NCBI GenBank assembly: GCA_035450685.1
Contig: DAOTNF010000008.1
Span: 28,111 to 92,110 of the forward strand
DNA: 64,000 bases
Source of the DNA: Syntrophosphaera sp035450685
GTDB lineage: Bacteria; Cloacimonadota; Cloacimonadia; Cloacimonadales; Cloacimonadaceae
Reading direction: 5' to 3'
Notes under the pieces: generated by a model
Seen by the model: only the letters and a program-made list of their open reading frames with translations
The model's database searches: none
Told to the model about the DNA's origin: nothing
Made by a program: the position numbers and the translations under genes
Part shown: one piece after another, positions 36,778-45,853 of the stretch
How the letters are laid out: every line of letters starts with the position of its first letter
Position numbering within the stretch: the stretch's first letter is position 1

Positions 36778-37120
36778 CTCATCCTCAACTAACAAAGTCT
36801 ATCTCATGCTTCCTGCTGTCAATCCCAAAATCTTCATGAACCTATTTGAACACTTTCATCAACCCAATGCAATGCATCTTTCTATATGCAGAAATCCTGT
36901 CGGAAACTACCTAAAGTGGTCTTGGAAAGGATGAGCAAGGATGACCTAAGATGCGACAGTTTGCAGAATTACCTGCACTATTTGCAGATTTCCTTGTCAC
37001 TTTATAATCATGGCGGACAAGGAGATGTTCAGGCTTGCATCTGTTGGAGAATTCTATTGACAAAGCTCCAGTTGATTATTTCGTGGATTTCAGATAATAA
37101 TCTTTGTTAAAGGGGTTAGC
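36778..37120. other. Intergenic region upstream of dnaN
   Basis: 343 bases without a gene. At about 36939-36951 AAGGATGACCTAAG matches the palindrome-flank of the dispersed element, so a remnant copy is likely. A TTGACA at 37057 lacks a matching -10 box. No DnaA-box cluster or dnaA gene was found, so there is no support for an origin here. Confidence 0.5.
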
Positions 37121-38293
37121 ATGAGACTAGCAATTGAAAAGAAGGAACTGATCAGATACATCCAGAACCTGACTGGTATCGTTTCTTCCAAAACCACCTC
37201 TCCGATCCTTACCAACTATCTGATCGAAGTAGATGCAAAAAAGAGCGAAGTCAAGATCACCGCGAGTGACTTGGAAATAACGGCTGATGTGCGCTTTAAT
37301 GCCGCAGTGAGCGAAGGCGGAACAATTGCTGTCTCGGCAAAGAATTTCAACGATATCATCAGTAGTATGCCGGACGCCGTCATTGATCTCTGGAAAACAG
37401 AAGATCTGCTTATGATCCAATGCAACAAGATCGATTTCAATATACTTTGCGCTGATCACACACTCTTTCCCATCCTGCCGGAACCGGATATGGAAAAAGC
37501 AACCCTGGTGAATTCTGAAATCTTCAACAACATGATTTCCAAAACCGCCTTTGCCGTATCCACAGATATTAACCGGGCGGTATTGACCGGCGTGTGCTGG
37601 AAAATCATGGAAAAGACCAATCTGATGGCTGCCACCGATGGACGCAAAGTGGCGGAGATCATTGTTCCCAACAGCTCTGAGATCAAAGCAGAAGCCAGGG
37701 AAAGCGGTGATGAAACCAGTATTTTTCAGGATGCCTACGCAGACCAGATCCTTGAGAAAGTTATACCGGTTAAGACACTGAATTTCCTGCAAAAAATATA
37801 CGATCCATCGGTGAAAGAGATGAAGGTTCTGATGGATAGGAACAAAATTGTGTTCTCATATGGCAGCTTTACAGTGATATCAAATGTGATCGAACACAAG
37901 TATCCTGAATATCAGAAAGCTTTTATGAGCGACCTTCCCAACCAGTTGACGGTCAACACAGAGATTCTGCGAAGCGCCATCCGCCGCGTGTCACTGGTTG
38001 CCCCGGATGATAATTACCGAATCAGGTTTGAACTTGACAGCGATCATTTTGAGATCAGCACCAACAACAGTGACACGGGAGATGCCAAAGAAAGCATAGA
38101 AACCTTTGAATACAAGGGCAGCAGCACCTCCATCTCTTTCAATTTCCGCTATATGTTGTCAATCCTGGATGCCATCGATACCGAAAAGGTTTGCATCAAA
38201 CTGGGTGGATCCAAGGAACCGATGATGATATATAACGAACCTCCGCAAGAGGACAAAAAGATAACCTTCCTGTTGATGCCACTGCGGTCTTAA
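37121..38293 (+). CDS. dnaN: DNA polymerase III beta sliding clamp
   Basis: 390 residues, usual length about 370-390. Three repeated clamp domains; typical blocks are MRLAIEKKELIRYIQNLTGI, SPILTNYLIEVDA, ITASDLEITADVRF and the C-terminal FNFRYMLSILDAIDTEKVCI ... LLMPLRS. It encircles DNA and tethers polymerase. GGGG precedes the ATG. It is followed three bases after its stop by recF. In many genomes dnaA stands directly upstream; here a defence island does. Confidence 0.95.
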   Translation: MRLAIEKKELIRYIQNLTGIVSSKTTSPILTNYLIEVDAKKSEVKITASDLEITADVRFNAAVSEGGTIAVSAKNFNDIISSMPDAVIDLWKTEDLLMIQCNKIDFNILCADHTLFPILPEPDMEKATLVNSEIFNNMISKTAFAVSTDINRAVLTGVCWKIMEKTNLMAATDGRKVAEIIVPNSSEIKAEARESGDETSIFQDAYADQILEKVIPVKTLNFLQKIYDPSVKEMKVLMDRNKIVFSYGSFTVISNVIEHKYPEYQKAFMSDLPNQLTVNTEILRSAIRRVSLVAPDDNYRIRFELDSDHFEISTNNSDTGDAKESIETFEYKGSSTSISFNFRYMLSILDAIDTEKVCIKLGGSKEPMMIYNEPPQEDKKITFLLMPLRS

Positions 38294-38296
38294 GTA

Positions 38297-39373
38297 TTGA
38301 GACTAAAGCATCTCGAGCTTGTCAATTTCCGGAACTACGAGAGGGCCGGATTTGACCTGCAGGAGCTTGGTAACCTGATCATCGCGCCCAACGGAGCAGG
38401 GAAGACCAATCTGCTGGAAGCCATGGCGTATTGCGGCATGGGCAGGTCAATCAGATTTCACCGTGACGAGGAACTTTGCAAGGAAGACAAAGACCATTTC
38501 CGGGTAAAAGGCGATTTCTGCCAGGATGACGGATTGGAATTGAAAATTCAGCTTGCCTGGCAGGAGGGCAGGAAACTGGCAAAAATCAATGACATCCCTG
38601 TCCGTCAGTTGAGCAAACTGTATGAATGTGTGAAGATCATATACTGCGCGCCGGACGATATGAATCTGGTGGGCGGAAGCCCCCGCTATCGCAGGCAGTT
38701 CTTCGACCTGGCAATATCGCAGATCTATCCCCCCTATATCTCAGTACTGCGCAATTATATGCACATTGTCGAGCAACGCAACAACCTCTTGAAAAAAGAC
38801 TATCAGCCGCTGGAAAAGAATAGCTGGGACCGGAAATTCATCCAGGCTATGCTGGAGGTGCTCGAATACAGGAGAGAATTCCTGAATCTGCTGAACCGGG
38901 AGTTTGCGGGAAAATATCTGGCTATCTCCGAACAGGTCAACCTGATACGCTTGGATTACGTATGCCAGATGGCCGGAGCTTATCCGGAACAGGAAGAGGA
39001 TATTCTGGCCTGCCTTGCCGACCTGGAACCCCGTGAACGCAAGTATCAGCGCAGTCTGATCGGCGCCCATCTCGACGATTATGAATTCAAGCTTGATGGG
39101 CGCAACCTGAAAACCTTTGGATCCCAAGGCCAAAAACGTATAACGGTCTTGGTGCTCAAGCTGATCCAGGCCGCTCTCACGGAGAGGATCACGGGTATCA
39201 AACCCATTCTGTTGTTTGATGATGTATTCGCGGAACTTGATAAGCTGCATTCGAAGAGGATCAGGGATTTTGTGGATTATCGTTATCAAGTGTTTGTGGC
39301 AAGCCCCCGGGAGGATGTTAGCAGAGAATGGGGTGAGCTCACGCGCTTGAATATTCTGGACAGGCAGGCATGA
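38297..39373 (+). CDS. recF: DNA replication and repair protein RecF
   Basis: 358 residues from a TTG start at 38297, three bases after the dnaN stop (the protein begins MRLKHLELVNFRNYERAGF, so the start is well supported). SMC-like ATPase: Walker A LIIAPNGAGKTNLLEAMAY, signature region KTFGSQGQKRITVLVLKLIQ and Walker B ILLFDDVFAELDKLHSKRI. It loads RecA at gaps together with RecO/RecR. Overlaps the next gene by four bases. Confidence 0.93.
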   Translation: MRLKHLELVNFRNYERAGFDLQELGNLIIAPNGAGKTNLLEAMAYCGMGRSIRFHRDEELCKEDKDHFRVKGDFCQDDGLELKIQLAWQEGRKLAKINDIPVRQLSKLYECVKIIYCAPDDMNLVGGSPRYRRQFFDLAISQIYPPYISVLRNYMHIVEQRNNLLKKDYQPLEKNSWDRKFIQAMLEVLEYRREFLNLLNREFAGKYLAISEQVNLIRLDYVCQMAGAYPEQEEDILACLADLEPRERKYQRSLIGAHLDDYEFKLDGRNLKTFGSQGQKRITVLVLKLIQAALTERITGIKPILLFDDVFAELDKLHSKRIRDFVDYRYQVFVASPREDVSREWGELTRLNILDRQA

Positions 39374-40611
39374 AGATTTCCAAAAGCACCCTGGGGTGGA
39401 TGTTTTATGACTTTGCCAATTCCGCTTTCACAACTGTGATAGTGAGTGTGGTTTACAACTCATATTTCCAGAAGGTTGTGGTAAACGGAGCGGAAGGTTA
39501 TGCAGAAAGGCTGTGGGGCCTGGCGGTGGGGCTTTCGATGACCCTGGTGGCGGTCACGGCTCCTTTTTTGGGGGCTGTGGCAGACTTTTCCCGCTCCAAG
39601 AAAAAGCTGCTTTTCTTTTTTGCCTGGGTCACTGCCGCGGCTACATCTCTCCTTTATTTTGTTCAGAAAGGGGATGTTGTTGCCGGAATGCTCATTTTTA
39701 TGGTCGCGAACTACGCCTTTAACAGCGCCAATGTCTTCTATGACGCTTTCCTGCCCGAGCTGAGCACCCCGCAGGATATTGGCAAGATTTCCGGTTATGG
39801 CTGGGCTTTGGGCTATGTTGGCGGCCTGCTGTCTTTGATTCTATCCCTGTTGCTTATCAAATATGATGTCAGGCTGGTCTTTCCGATGATCGGCCTGCAC
39901 ATCTTCCTGTTCTCGTTGATAACCTTCTTTCTGTTGAAAGAAGTCCGCAAGCCATCCAAACGCACAAATTATCTAAAGATATCTATTAGCAGGATCAGTT
40001 ATACCATCAAGCACATCCGCCGTTTACCCGATCTGTTGATATTCCTGCTAAGCTATTTCTTCTATAACGACGGAATCTATACAGTCATCGTATTTGCCAC
40101 ACCTTTTGGCATGACGAGGTTTGGGATGGGCGTGAATGAGATGATAACCTATTTCATCCTCGCCCAATTCACCTCCGTGCTTGGCGCAGCATTCTTCGGC
40201 TGGCTGACCGACCGTTTCAACGTGAAAAGCTCACTCAGTTGGTCGTTGTTGATCTGGATGGGTGTGATCATCTGGGCTTATTTCTGCAAATCGGTGACCG
40301 AATATTACTTTGTAGGATTGTTGGCAGGTCTTGCCATTGGCAGCAGCCAGGCAAATAGCAGAACAATGCTCTCCCTGCTTACCCCCAAGGACAAGCAGGC
40401 TGAGTTTTTTGGATTTTTTACCTTGACAGGCAGGCTTTCATCGATATTCGGTCCGATCTTGTATGGTTGGATTGCCATGCGCACAGGAAGCTTGCGCCTG
40501 GCCATCCTGTCCCTGGCCTGCTTCTTTATCCTGGGATGGCTGCTATTGCAGTTTGTGTCGCTATCCAAAGGTATTTCACGCAGTTCACTATTGTCTTTAG
40601 AGGAGAGTTAA
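39370..40611 (+). CDS. MFS transporter, UMF1/Atg22-like family
   Basis: 413 residues with about 12 hydrophobic segments. Starts MKISKSTLGWMFYDFANSAF, the W-x-x-Y-D-x-A-N-S-x-F signature of UMF1/Vps22-like permeases, and contains APFLGAVADFSRSKKKLLF and GLAIGSSQANSRTMLSLLTP. Located in the inner membrane; members have been linked to amino-acid export from vacuoles in fungi, but bacterial substrates are unknown. Overlaps recF by four bases (ATGA) and abuts the PotD gene. Confidence 0.85.
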   Translation: MKISKSTLGWMFYDFANSAFTTVIVSVVYNSYFQKVVVNGAEGYAERLWGLAVGLSMTLVAVTAPFLGAVADFSRSKKKLLFFFAWVTAAATSLLYFVQKGDVVAGMLIFMVANYAFNSANVFYDAFLPELSTPQDIGKISGYGWALGYVGGLLSLILSLLLIKYDVRLVFPMIGLHIFLFSLITFFLLKEVRKPSKRTNYLKISISRISYTIKHIRRLPDLLIFLLSYFFYNDGIYTVIVFATPFGMTRFGMGVNEMITYFILAQFTSVLGAAFFGWLTDRFNVKSSLSWSLLIWMGVIIWAYFCKSVTEYYFVGLLAGLAIGSSQANSRTMLSLLTPKDKQAEFFGFFTLTGRLSSIFGPILYGWIAMRTGSLRLAILSLACFFILGWLLLQFVSLSKGISRSSLLSLEES

Positions 40612-41664
40612 ATGAAGAACATTGCAAGATTAATGTTAATCGTGATCATGCTCGTATTGTTGGCCGCCTGCGGCAAAAAGAGCAATGTGCTGTATGTGTT
40701 CAACTGGTCCGATTATATCAATCCGGATCTGGTGAAACAATTTGAAGAGGCTTACGATTGCGAGGTGAGGGAGAGCTATTTCGAATCCAACGAAAACATG
40801 CTCACCAAGATTGAAAGCTCCCGCCAGGCTTACGATATTATTGTCCCCAGCGGTGACCACGTGACCATTCTGGCACAAAAAGAGCTTCTGGAGCCTCTGG
40901 ATAAAAGTAAGCTGACCAACTATGGCAATCTCGACCCTCAACTGCTTCTCAAAGCTCAGTCATTCGATCCTGAAAACAAGTTTTCTGTTCCCTATTTCTG
41001 GGGTATCACAGGGTTGATGTATAACAAGAAGCATGTGCCGCAAAGCCTCATAGAGCGAAAGAGCTGGTCGATACTGGGAGACGCTTATTTTTCCGGCAAG
41101 CAAAAAGTAACCATGCTGGAAGACGCCCGCGAAGTCATCGGCGCCGCCCTGATCTTTGCCGGACACGATCTGAACGATGCCTCGGAGGCGGCCCTGGCGG
41201 ATGCGGAAAAGATTCTGGATATTTGGGATAAAAATATCACCCAATACGATTCTGAGTCATATAAGAACGAAGTTGCCGATGGCACAAGCTGGTTGGCTCA
41301 GGCATATAATGGCGACGCTTTGCAGCAGATGGCACAAAACAGCGATCTGGACTTTTTCCTGCCGGTCGAGGGAAGCAGTCTCTGGATGGATAACATGGTG
41401 ATCCTGAAATCATCTCAAAACAAAGAACTGGCCTACAAATTCATAGACTTCCTGCTGGAGGCGGAGAACGCCAAACTGAATGCCGAATACACCCAGTATC
41501 CCACTCCGAATAAAGCCGCTTACGACCACCTGGATGAAACTCAGAAGATGAATGAACTGATCTACCCTCGTCCTGAGTATCTGGAAAAATGCACCATGAT
41601 CCAGTTTTTGGGAGAAAAGATCAAGGGTGTGGATGCCCTGTTTGAAAAAATCAGATTAAATTGA
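40612..41664 (+). CDS. potD: Spermidine/putrescine-type ABC binding lipoprotein
   Basis: 350 residues; lipoprotein signal MKNIARLMLIVIMLVLLAAC with the lipobox Cys at 20. The PotD-family start VLYVFNWSDYINPDLVKQFE and later YDIIVPSGDHVTIL, YFWGITGLMYNKK and SLWMDNMVILKSSQNKELAY are clear. It should bind polyamines or a related cation in the periplasm. No potA, potB or potC gene is nearby: it is the second substrate-binding lipoprotein of this window without a permease. The ATG follows the MFS stop directly (TAAATG). Confidence 0.88.
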   Translation: MKNIARLMLIVIMLVLLAACGKKSNVLYVFNWSDYINPDLVKQFEEAYDCEVRESYFESNENMLTKIESSRQAYDIIVPSGDHVTILAQKELLEPLDKSKLTNYGNLDPQLLLKAQSFDPENKFSVPYFWGITGLMYNKKHVPQSLIERKSWSILGDAYFSGKQKVTMLEDAREVIGAALIFAGHDLNDASEAALADAEKILDIWDKNITQYDSESYKNEVADGTSWLAQAYNGDALQQMAQNSDLDFFLPVEGSSLWMDNMVILKSSQNKELAYKFIDFLLEAENAKLNAEYTQYPTPNKAAYDHLDETQKMNELIYPRPEYLEKCTMIQFLGEKIKGVDALFEKIRLN

Positions 41665-41671
41665 GATAAGA

Positions 41672-43450
41672 ATGTTTGACAACCTAAACCAGCTTCACCG
41701 CACAGACTATTGCGGAAACCTAAGTTCCGCCGATATAGGCAGGTCAGCCACCCTGATGGGTTGGGTGCACAAAAGACGTGATCTTGGCGGTCTCATCTTC
41801 ATCGATCTGCGGGACGTTAGCGGTCTCTTTCAGATCGTTATCAGGCCGGAATCCAGCATCTTCAAAAAAGCCGAGCAACTGCGCAACGAGTTTGTGATCG
41901 GCGTGAGTGGCGTGGTGGCGGCCAGAGACCAACACAATATCAATACCAAGATGAAGACTGGCGCTCTGGAACTGATTGCCGAAGAATTGTGGCTGTTCAA
42001 CGACTGCCTGCCCTTGCCGATCCAATTGAATGAAGCTGCCATGGCGGATGAAGACCTGCGCCTCACATATCGCTATCTGGACCTGCGCAGGCCTGCCCTG
42101 CAGGAAACACTGATCCTGCGCCACAAGATCGTCAGGGAGATAAGGGAGTTTCTAAGCGATGAGAACTTTTTCGAGATCGAGACTCCGATTCTGATGAAGA
42201 GCACACCAGAGGGAGCTCGCGACTATTTGGTGCCCAGCAGGATTCAACCCGGAAAGTTCTACGCTTTGCCCCAGTCTCCCCAGATGTTCAAGCAGTTGTT
42301 AATGATTGGCGGATTTGACAGGTATTTCCAGATTGCGCGCTGTTTTCGTGATGAAGACCTGCGGGCAGACCGCCAGCCAGAGTTTACCCAGCTTGATATC
42401 GAGCTGAGTTTCTGTTCTCAGGAGCAGATTTTCGATTTGCTGGAAAGGCTGATGCGACGCTTGTTCAAAAACACTTTGGGTAAAGAGCTTACCATTCCCT
42501 TTCCCAGAATGACCTATCAGGAAGCAATGGAGCGCTATGGATGCGACAAACCTGACCTGCGTTTCTCCCTGGAGCTAAAAGACCTGACTTCCTGCCTGCA
42601 AGACAGCCAGTTTCAGGTATTTCAGAGTGCCCTGGCGTCAGGCGGGGTGATCAAAGCGCTTGCCATTCCCGAAGGCGGAACATATAGCAGGAAGCAGCAG
42701 GATGAATTGGTGGAACTGGCCAAGCATCAGGGCGGCAAGGGATTGGCCTTTGCCAAGGTTACCGATGGAGGCCTGGAAGCGGGGATCAGCAAGTATCTGA
42801 GCGCGGAGGAAGCCGCATCTGCCATCCGTATCACGGAGGCAAAACCCGGTGACTTGCTGGCTATAGCCGCAGATAGTTTTGAGATGGTATCCAAGGTTCT
42901 TGCGGCCATACGTAATCACGTGGCGGAGCGGCATGGCCTGATACCTCCAGACAGCTTCGAGTTCTGCTGGATAACCGATTTCCCTCTGTTCCAATACAAC
43001 CAGGAGGAAGAACGCTGGGAACCTGCCCATCACATGTTCTCCCTGCCAAAGGAAGAGCATGTTCCCTGGCTTGACCAACCGGACAAATACGGCTCCATCA
43101 TCGGTCAACTCTACGATATGGTCTGCAATGGCATGGAGTTGTCTTCCGGCAGCATCCGTTGTCATCGTTATGACCTTCAAAAAAAGATTTTCGACATTCT
43201 GGGTTTCAGCGAATCTGAACTGACAGCCCGCTTTGGCTTTTTCCTGGAAGCCCTGAAATATGGAACCCCGCCCCATGGTGGAATAGCACCGGGAATTGAC
43301 CGTCTGGTGATAATCATGAGCGGCGCGCAATCCATCCGCGATGTGATAGCGTTTCCTAAAACCCTGAAAGCGACAGACCTGATGAGCCAGGCTCCATCTG
43401 AGGTGTCAGAGCTACAATGGAAGGAACTGCATCTGAAACCTGGAGATTAG
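41672..43450 (+). CDS. aspS: Aspartyl-tRNA synthetase
   Basis: 592 residues, the bacterial-type length. N-terminal OB-fold anticodon domain (VTLMGWVHKRRDLGGLIFID-like start at about 28), class II motif 2 FDRYFQIARCFRDEDLRADR with QPEFTQLDIE, the bacterial GAD insertion (about 290-405) and motif 3 GGIAPGIDRLVIIMSG near the end. Charges tRNA-Asp, possibly also tRNA-Asn; the window does not show gatCAB. The following purN start lies within its last codons. Confidence 0.95.
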   Translation: MFDNLNQLHRTDYCGNLSSADIGRSATLMGWVHKRRDLGGLIFIDLRDVSGLFQIVIRPESSIFKKAEQLRNEFVIGVSGVVAARDQHNINTKMKTGALELIAEELWLFNDCLPLPIQLNEAAMADEDLRLTYRYLDLRRPALQETLILRHKIVREIREFLSDENFFEIETPILMKSTPEGARDYLVPSRIQPGKFYALPQSPQMFKQLLMIGGFDRYFQIARCFRDEDLRADRQPEFTQLDIELSFCSQEQIFDLLERLMRRLFKNTLGKELTIPFPRMTYQEAMERYGCDKPDLRFSLELKDLTSCLQDSQFQVFQSALASGGVIKALAIPEGGTYSRKQQDELVELAKHQGGKGLAFAKVTDGGLEAGISKYLSAEEAASAIRITEAKPGDLLAIAADSFEMVSKVLAAIRNHVAERHGLIPPDSFEFCWITDFPLFQYNQEEERWEPAHHMFSLPKEEHVPWLDQPDKYGSIIGQLYDMVCNGMELSSGSIRCHRYDLQKKIFDILGFSESELTARFGFFLEALKYGTPPHGGIAPGIDRLVIIMSGAQSIRDVIAFPKTLKATDLMSQAPSEVSELQWKELHLKPGD

Positions 43451-44025
43451 CCGTCCTGACCAGCGGGCACAGCCGCGGCTCCAATCTGCGTGCCCTGCAT
43501 AACTACTTCAGCTCGCAGGACAAGGGGATCAGGATTGCCTTTGTCACGGTTTCCCTGCCCTCGGCGCCTGTGGTTGACGTTTGCGGGGAGCTTGGCCTGC
43601 AAGTCCATTATATCCCTACCAGGAATATGGGTTCTTTTGAAGAGCGGGTCTTGGAACTTTGCAGGGATGAGAAGATTGACCTGATCGTCCTGGCTGGCTT
43701 CCTGAAACGGCTGTCTTCCGCCTTTATTGAGGATGTTGGCATACCCATCCTGAACATACATCCCGCCTTGCTTCCCAAGTATGGAGGCAAGGGGATGTAT
43801 GGCGAGCGGGTGCACCAGGCAGTCTTTGCTGCGGGAGAAAGGGAATCCGGCCCCACCGTGCATTTGGTGAACGCTATGTATGACCAGGGCAGTATCCTGG
43901 CTCAGCGCAAGGTGGATATTTCAGGATGCGGGTCACCCCAGGAGATCGCCGCTGAGGTGCTCAGGGCTGAACACAGTCTCTACGGTCCCACCATCAGCGC
44001 ATTTCTGGAAAAAAGAACCAAGTGA
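43417..44025 (+). CDS. purN: Phosphoribosylglycinamide formyltransferase
   Basis: 202 residues; transfers formyl from 10-formyl-THF to GAR in purine synthesis. LAVLTSGHSRGSNLRALHNY gives the phosphate-binding loop, IVLAGFLKRLSSAFIE the core strand, ILNIHPALLPKYGGKGMYGE contains the catalytic Asn-His pair, and GPTVHLVNAMYDQGSILAQR supplies the Asp. ATG 43417 overlaps aspS by 34 bases; the protein core begins about ten residues later, so a start nearer the aspS stop cannot be excluded. Its stop overlaps the GTG of the next gene. Confidence 0.88.
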   Translation: MEGTASETWRLAVLTSGHSRGSNLRALHNYFSSQDKGIRIAFVTVSLPSAPVVDVCGELGLQVHYIPTRNMGSFEERVLELCRDEKIDLIVLAGFLKRLSSAFIEDVGIPILNIHPALLPKYGGKGMYGERVHQAVFAAGERESGPTVHLVNAMYDQGSILAQRKVDISGCGSPQEIAAEVLRAEHSLYGPTISAFLEKRTK

Positions 44026-45305
44026 CCAGGATAGCCATCGCGACACTTGGCTGTAAAACCAATGCCTATGAATCGGCTGCCATAGTCGGTCAGTTCGATG
44101 GTCAGGATGTATTGGTTGTGTCCTTTGACGAACCAGCCGACCTGTATATCATCAACACCTGCACCGTCACCAACCGCACTGATTTCAAGAGCCGTAATCT
44201 GATCAGAAAAGCATTACAGCAGAAAGCGCTCAATCCCCTGGCCAAGGTCATTGTCACCGGTTGTTACGTGCAGCGCAGCCCCGGTGAGATTGAGGCCATG
44301 GGGGGCGTGGATCTGATCGTTGACAATCAGAGTAAACTGGATATTGCCACGATCCTGCGGGAAGGCAGCTATCAGTTTGGCGACATCATGAATGCCACAG
44401 AGTTTTCTTACCGTCCTGTCTCGTCTATGGTGGATCACAGCAGGGCTTTCCAGAAGATTCAGGATGGCTGCGATTTTTACTGCGCATATTGCGCCATTCC
44501 CTATGCCAGAGGCCACAACCGGTCAGCCAAACTCAGTGACGTGGTGGCTCAGGCCAGGCTCTTTGTGGATTCAGGTTATAAAGAAATCGTTTTGGGAGGG
44601 GTAAACCTTGGCCTCTACAGGGACGGAACGAATGCTTTGCCTGAGGTAATACAGGCTTTGCATGATATCGAGGGACTGCAACTGATCAGGCTCAGCTCTT
44701 TGGAGCCTCAGTTGATCACACAGGAGATCATCAGCAGTCTTCAACACGGAGAAAAACTCTGTCCGCACCTGCATATAGCCCTGCAGTCCGGATGCGATTC
44801 TGTTCTGGGCAGAATGGGGCGCCACTATGATACAGGGCAGATCAGGGACTTGGTTGACAAGCTGTTGTTTTCCATACCCAGTATCGCGCTTGGATTCGAC
44901 GTCATTGTTGGTTTTCCGGGTGAGAGTCAGGAAGAATTCGAGCAAACAAGGAAGTTCCTCGATTCTCTTCCGATCGCTTATCTGCATGTGTTTTCCTACT
45001 CAATACGAAAAAACACAGTTGCTGCTTCCCTGCCTAACCAGGTTTCCGCTGCCGAGAAATCCAAACGGGCGGCGATACTGGCAGCATTAAGCAAGCGGAA
45101 AAAAGACTTGTTTATGCAGCGTTTGATTAATGATAAGGTTGGCTTGCGTGGCATCTGCGAAGCGTACAAGGATGGATACACGACCATGCTGACCGATCAT
45201 TACCTGCGGGCTTATCTGCCAGGTGAGCTGGCACTGGGTTCGCTGGCGCGCTGCGTGCCAACCAATACCCATTTGGATGGGGTGTTGGGGCAGGTTGAGG
45301 ATTAG
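44022..45305 (+). CDS. mtaB: tRNA t6A37 methylthiotransferase (MtaB-like radical SAM)
   Basis: 427 residues from GTG 44022, coupled to purN (GTGA). Three-part methylthiotransferase: N-terminal UPF0004 domain with IATLGCKTNAYESAAIVGQF, IINTCTVTNRTDFKSRNLIR and VIVTGCYVQRSP supplying the three Cys of the auxiliary cluster. The radical-SAM motif is IQDGCDFYCAYCAIPYARG (CxxxCxxC). A C-terminal TRAM-like region follows. The KCKTN-type LGCKTNAYES start is that of MtaB rather than MiaB or RimO. It converts t6A37 to ms2t6A37 in ANN-decoding tRNAs. Confidence 0.88.
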   Translation: MTRIAIATLGCKTNAYESAAIVGQFDGQDVLVVSFDEPADLYIINTCTVTNRTDFKSRNLIRKALQQKALNPLAKVIVTGCYVQRSPGEIEAMGGVDLIVDNQSKLDIATILREGSYQFGDIMNATEFSYRPVSSMVDHSRAFQKIQDGCDFYCAYCAIPYARGHNRSAKLSDVVAQARLFVDSGYKEIVLGGVNLGLYRDGTNALPEVIQALHDIEGLQLIRLSSLEPQLITQEIISSLQHGEKLCPHLHIALQSGCDSVLGRMGRHYDTGQIRDLVDKLLFSIPSIALGFDVIVGFPGESQEEFEQTRKFLDSLPIAYLHVFSYSIRKNTVAASLPNQVSAAEKSKRAAILAALSKRKKDLFMQRLINDKVGLRGICEAYKDGYTTMLTDHYLRAYLPGELALGSLARCVPTNTHLDGVLGQVED

Positions 45306-45389
45306 GCGTGCCACTCTATACCGGTTCGCCCTCGTTCGCACGATTGAGCTAATACTATTTCGCTTGCATTATTACAAGTGGATCTCTTT

Positions 45390-45757
45390 TGTTTCACCAT
45401 TTCACCTATCCACCTTTCCACGGCCTGATCGTAGCACCTATATATTATGGAGGAGGATTGCCCTCATTTGCATTCCCCTCTCCGGCGTGGGTCTTCCTGG
45501 GGTCAACCTTATAATTTATAAGGATGACCTAAGGTTGATGGCACTAAAGCCAGTCGCAGCAAAGGAGGGCGCTATGAAGGAAAAACAGGATAATAAGCCT
45601 TTTATGTTTATTACCGCAAGTAGTTCAAACTGTCAAGACTCCCTCTTGTATTCATGTCCCATTGATCGCCAGTTGAACGCCAAGTGATTTCCGGCGCGGC
45701 GATCAATGAGCGGTCAATCAGCGATCAATCAGCGATCAAAGTATGAGGGCGGAATTG
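45390..45757 (+). repeat. Dispersed intergenic element, full copy C
   Basis: Fills most of the 548-base gap between two convergent genes; nothing else is visible there. Orientation is opposite to copies A and B. The palindrome is at 45501-45529 (arm GGTCAACCTTATAA, with one mismatch to the other arm). AAAGGAGGGCGCTATGAAGG with a short frame MKEKQDNKPFMF follows, and at 45695-45738 there are four 11-mers on the minus strand (TGATCGCTGAT twice, then TGACCGCTCAT and TGATCGCCGCG). The left boundary is set where TTTCACCTATCCACCTTTCC, also seen next to copies A and D, begins. Confidence 0.85.
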
Positions 45758-45853
45758 CGAGAATGTCAGTTTACGCTGCTTTACTAAAGGCATTCACGCA
45801 GTCCCACCCGAATTGACAGAGAGCCGCAGCTTTCCTTTTCTATAAGGCGCAAG

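Noticed and set aside
36778..37120. Possible chromosomal origin next to dnaN-recF
   Set aside because: No dnaA gene and no cluster of DnaA boxes could be found; dnaN-recF alone is not evidence of oriC.
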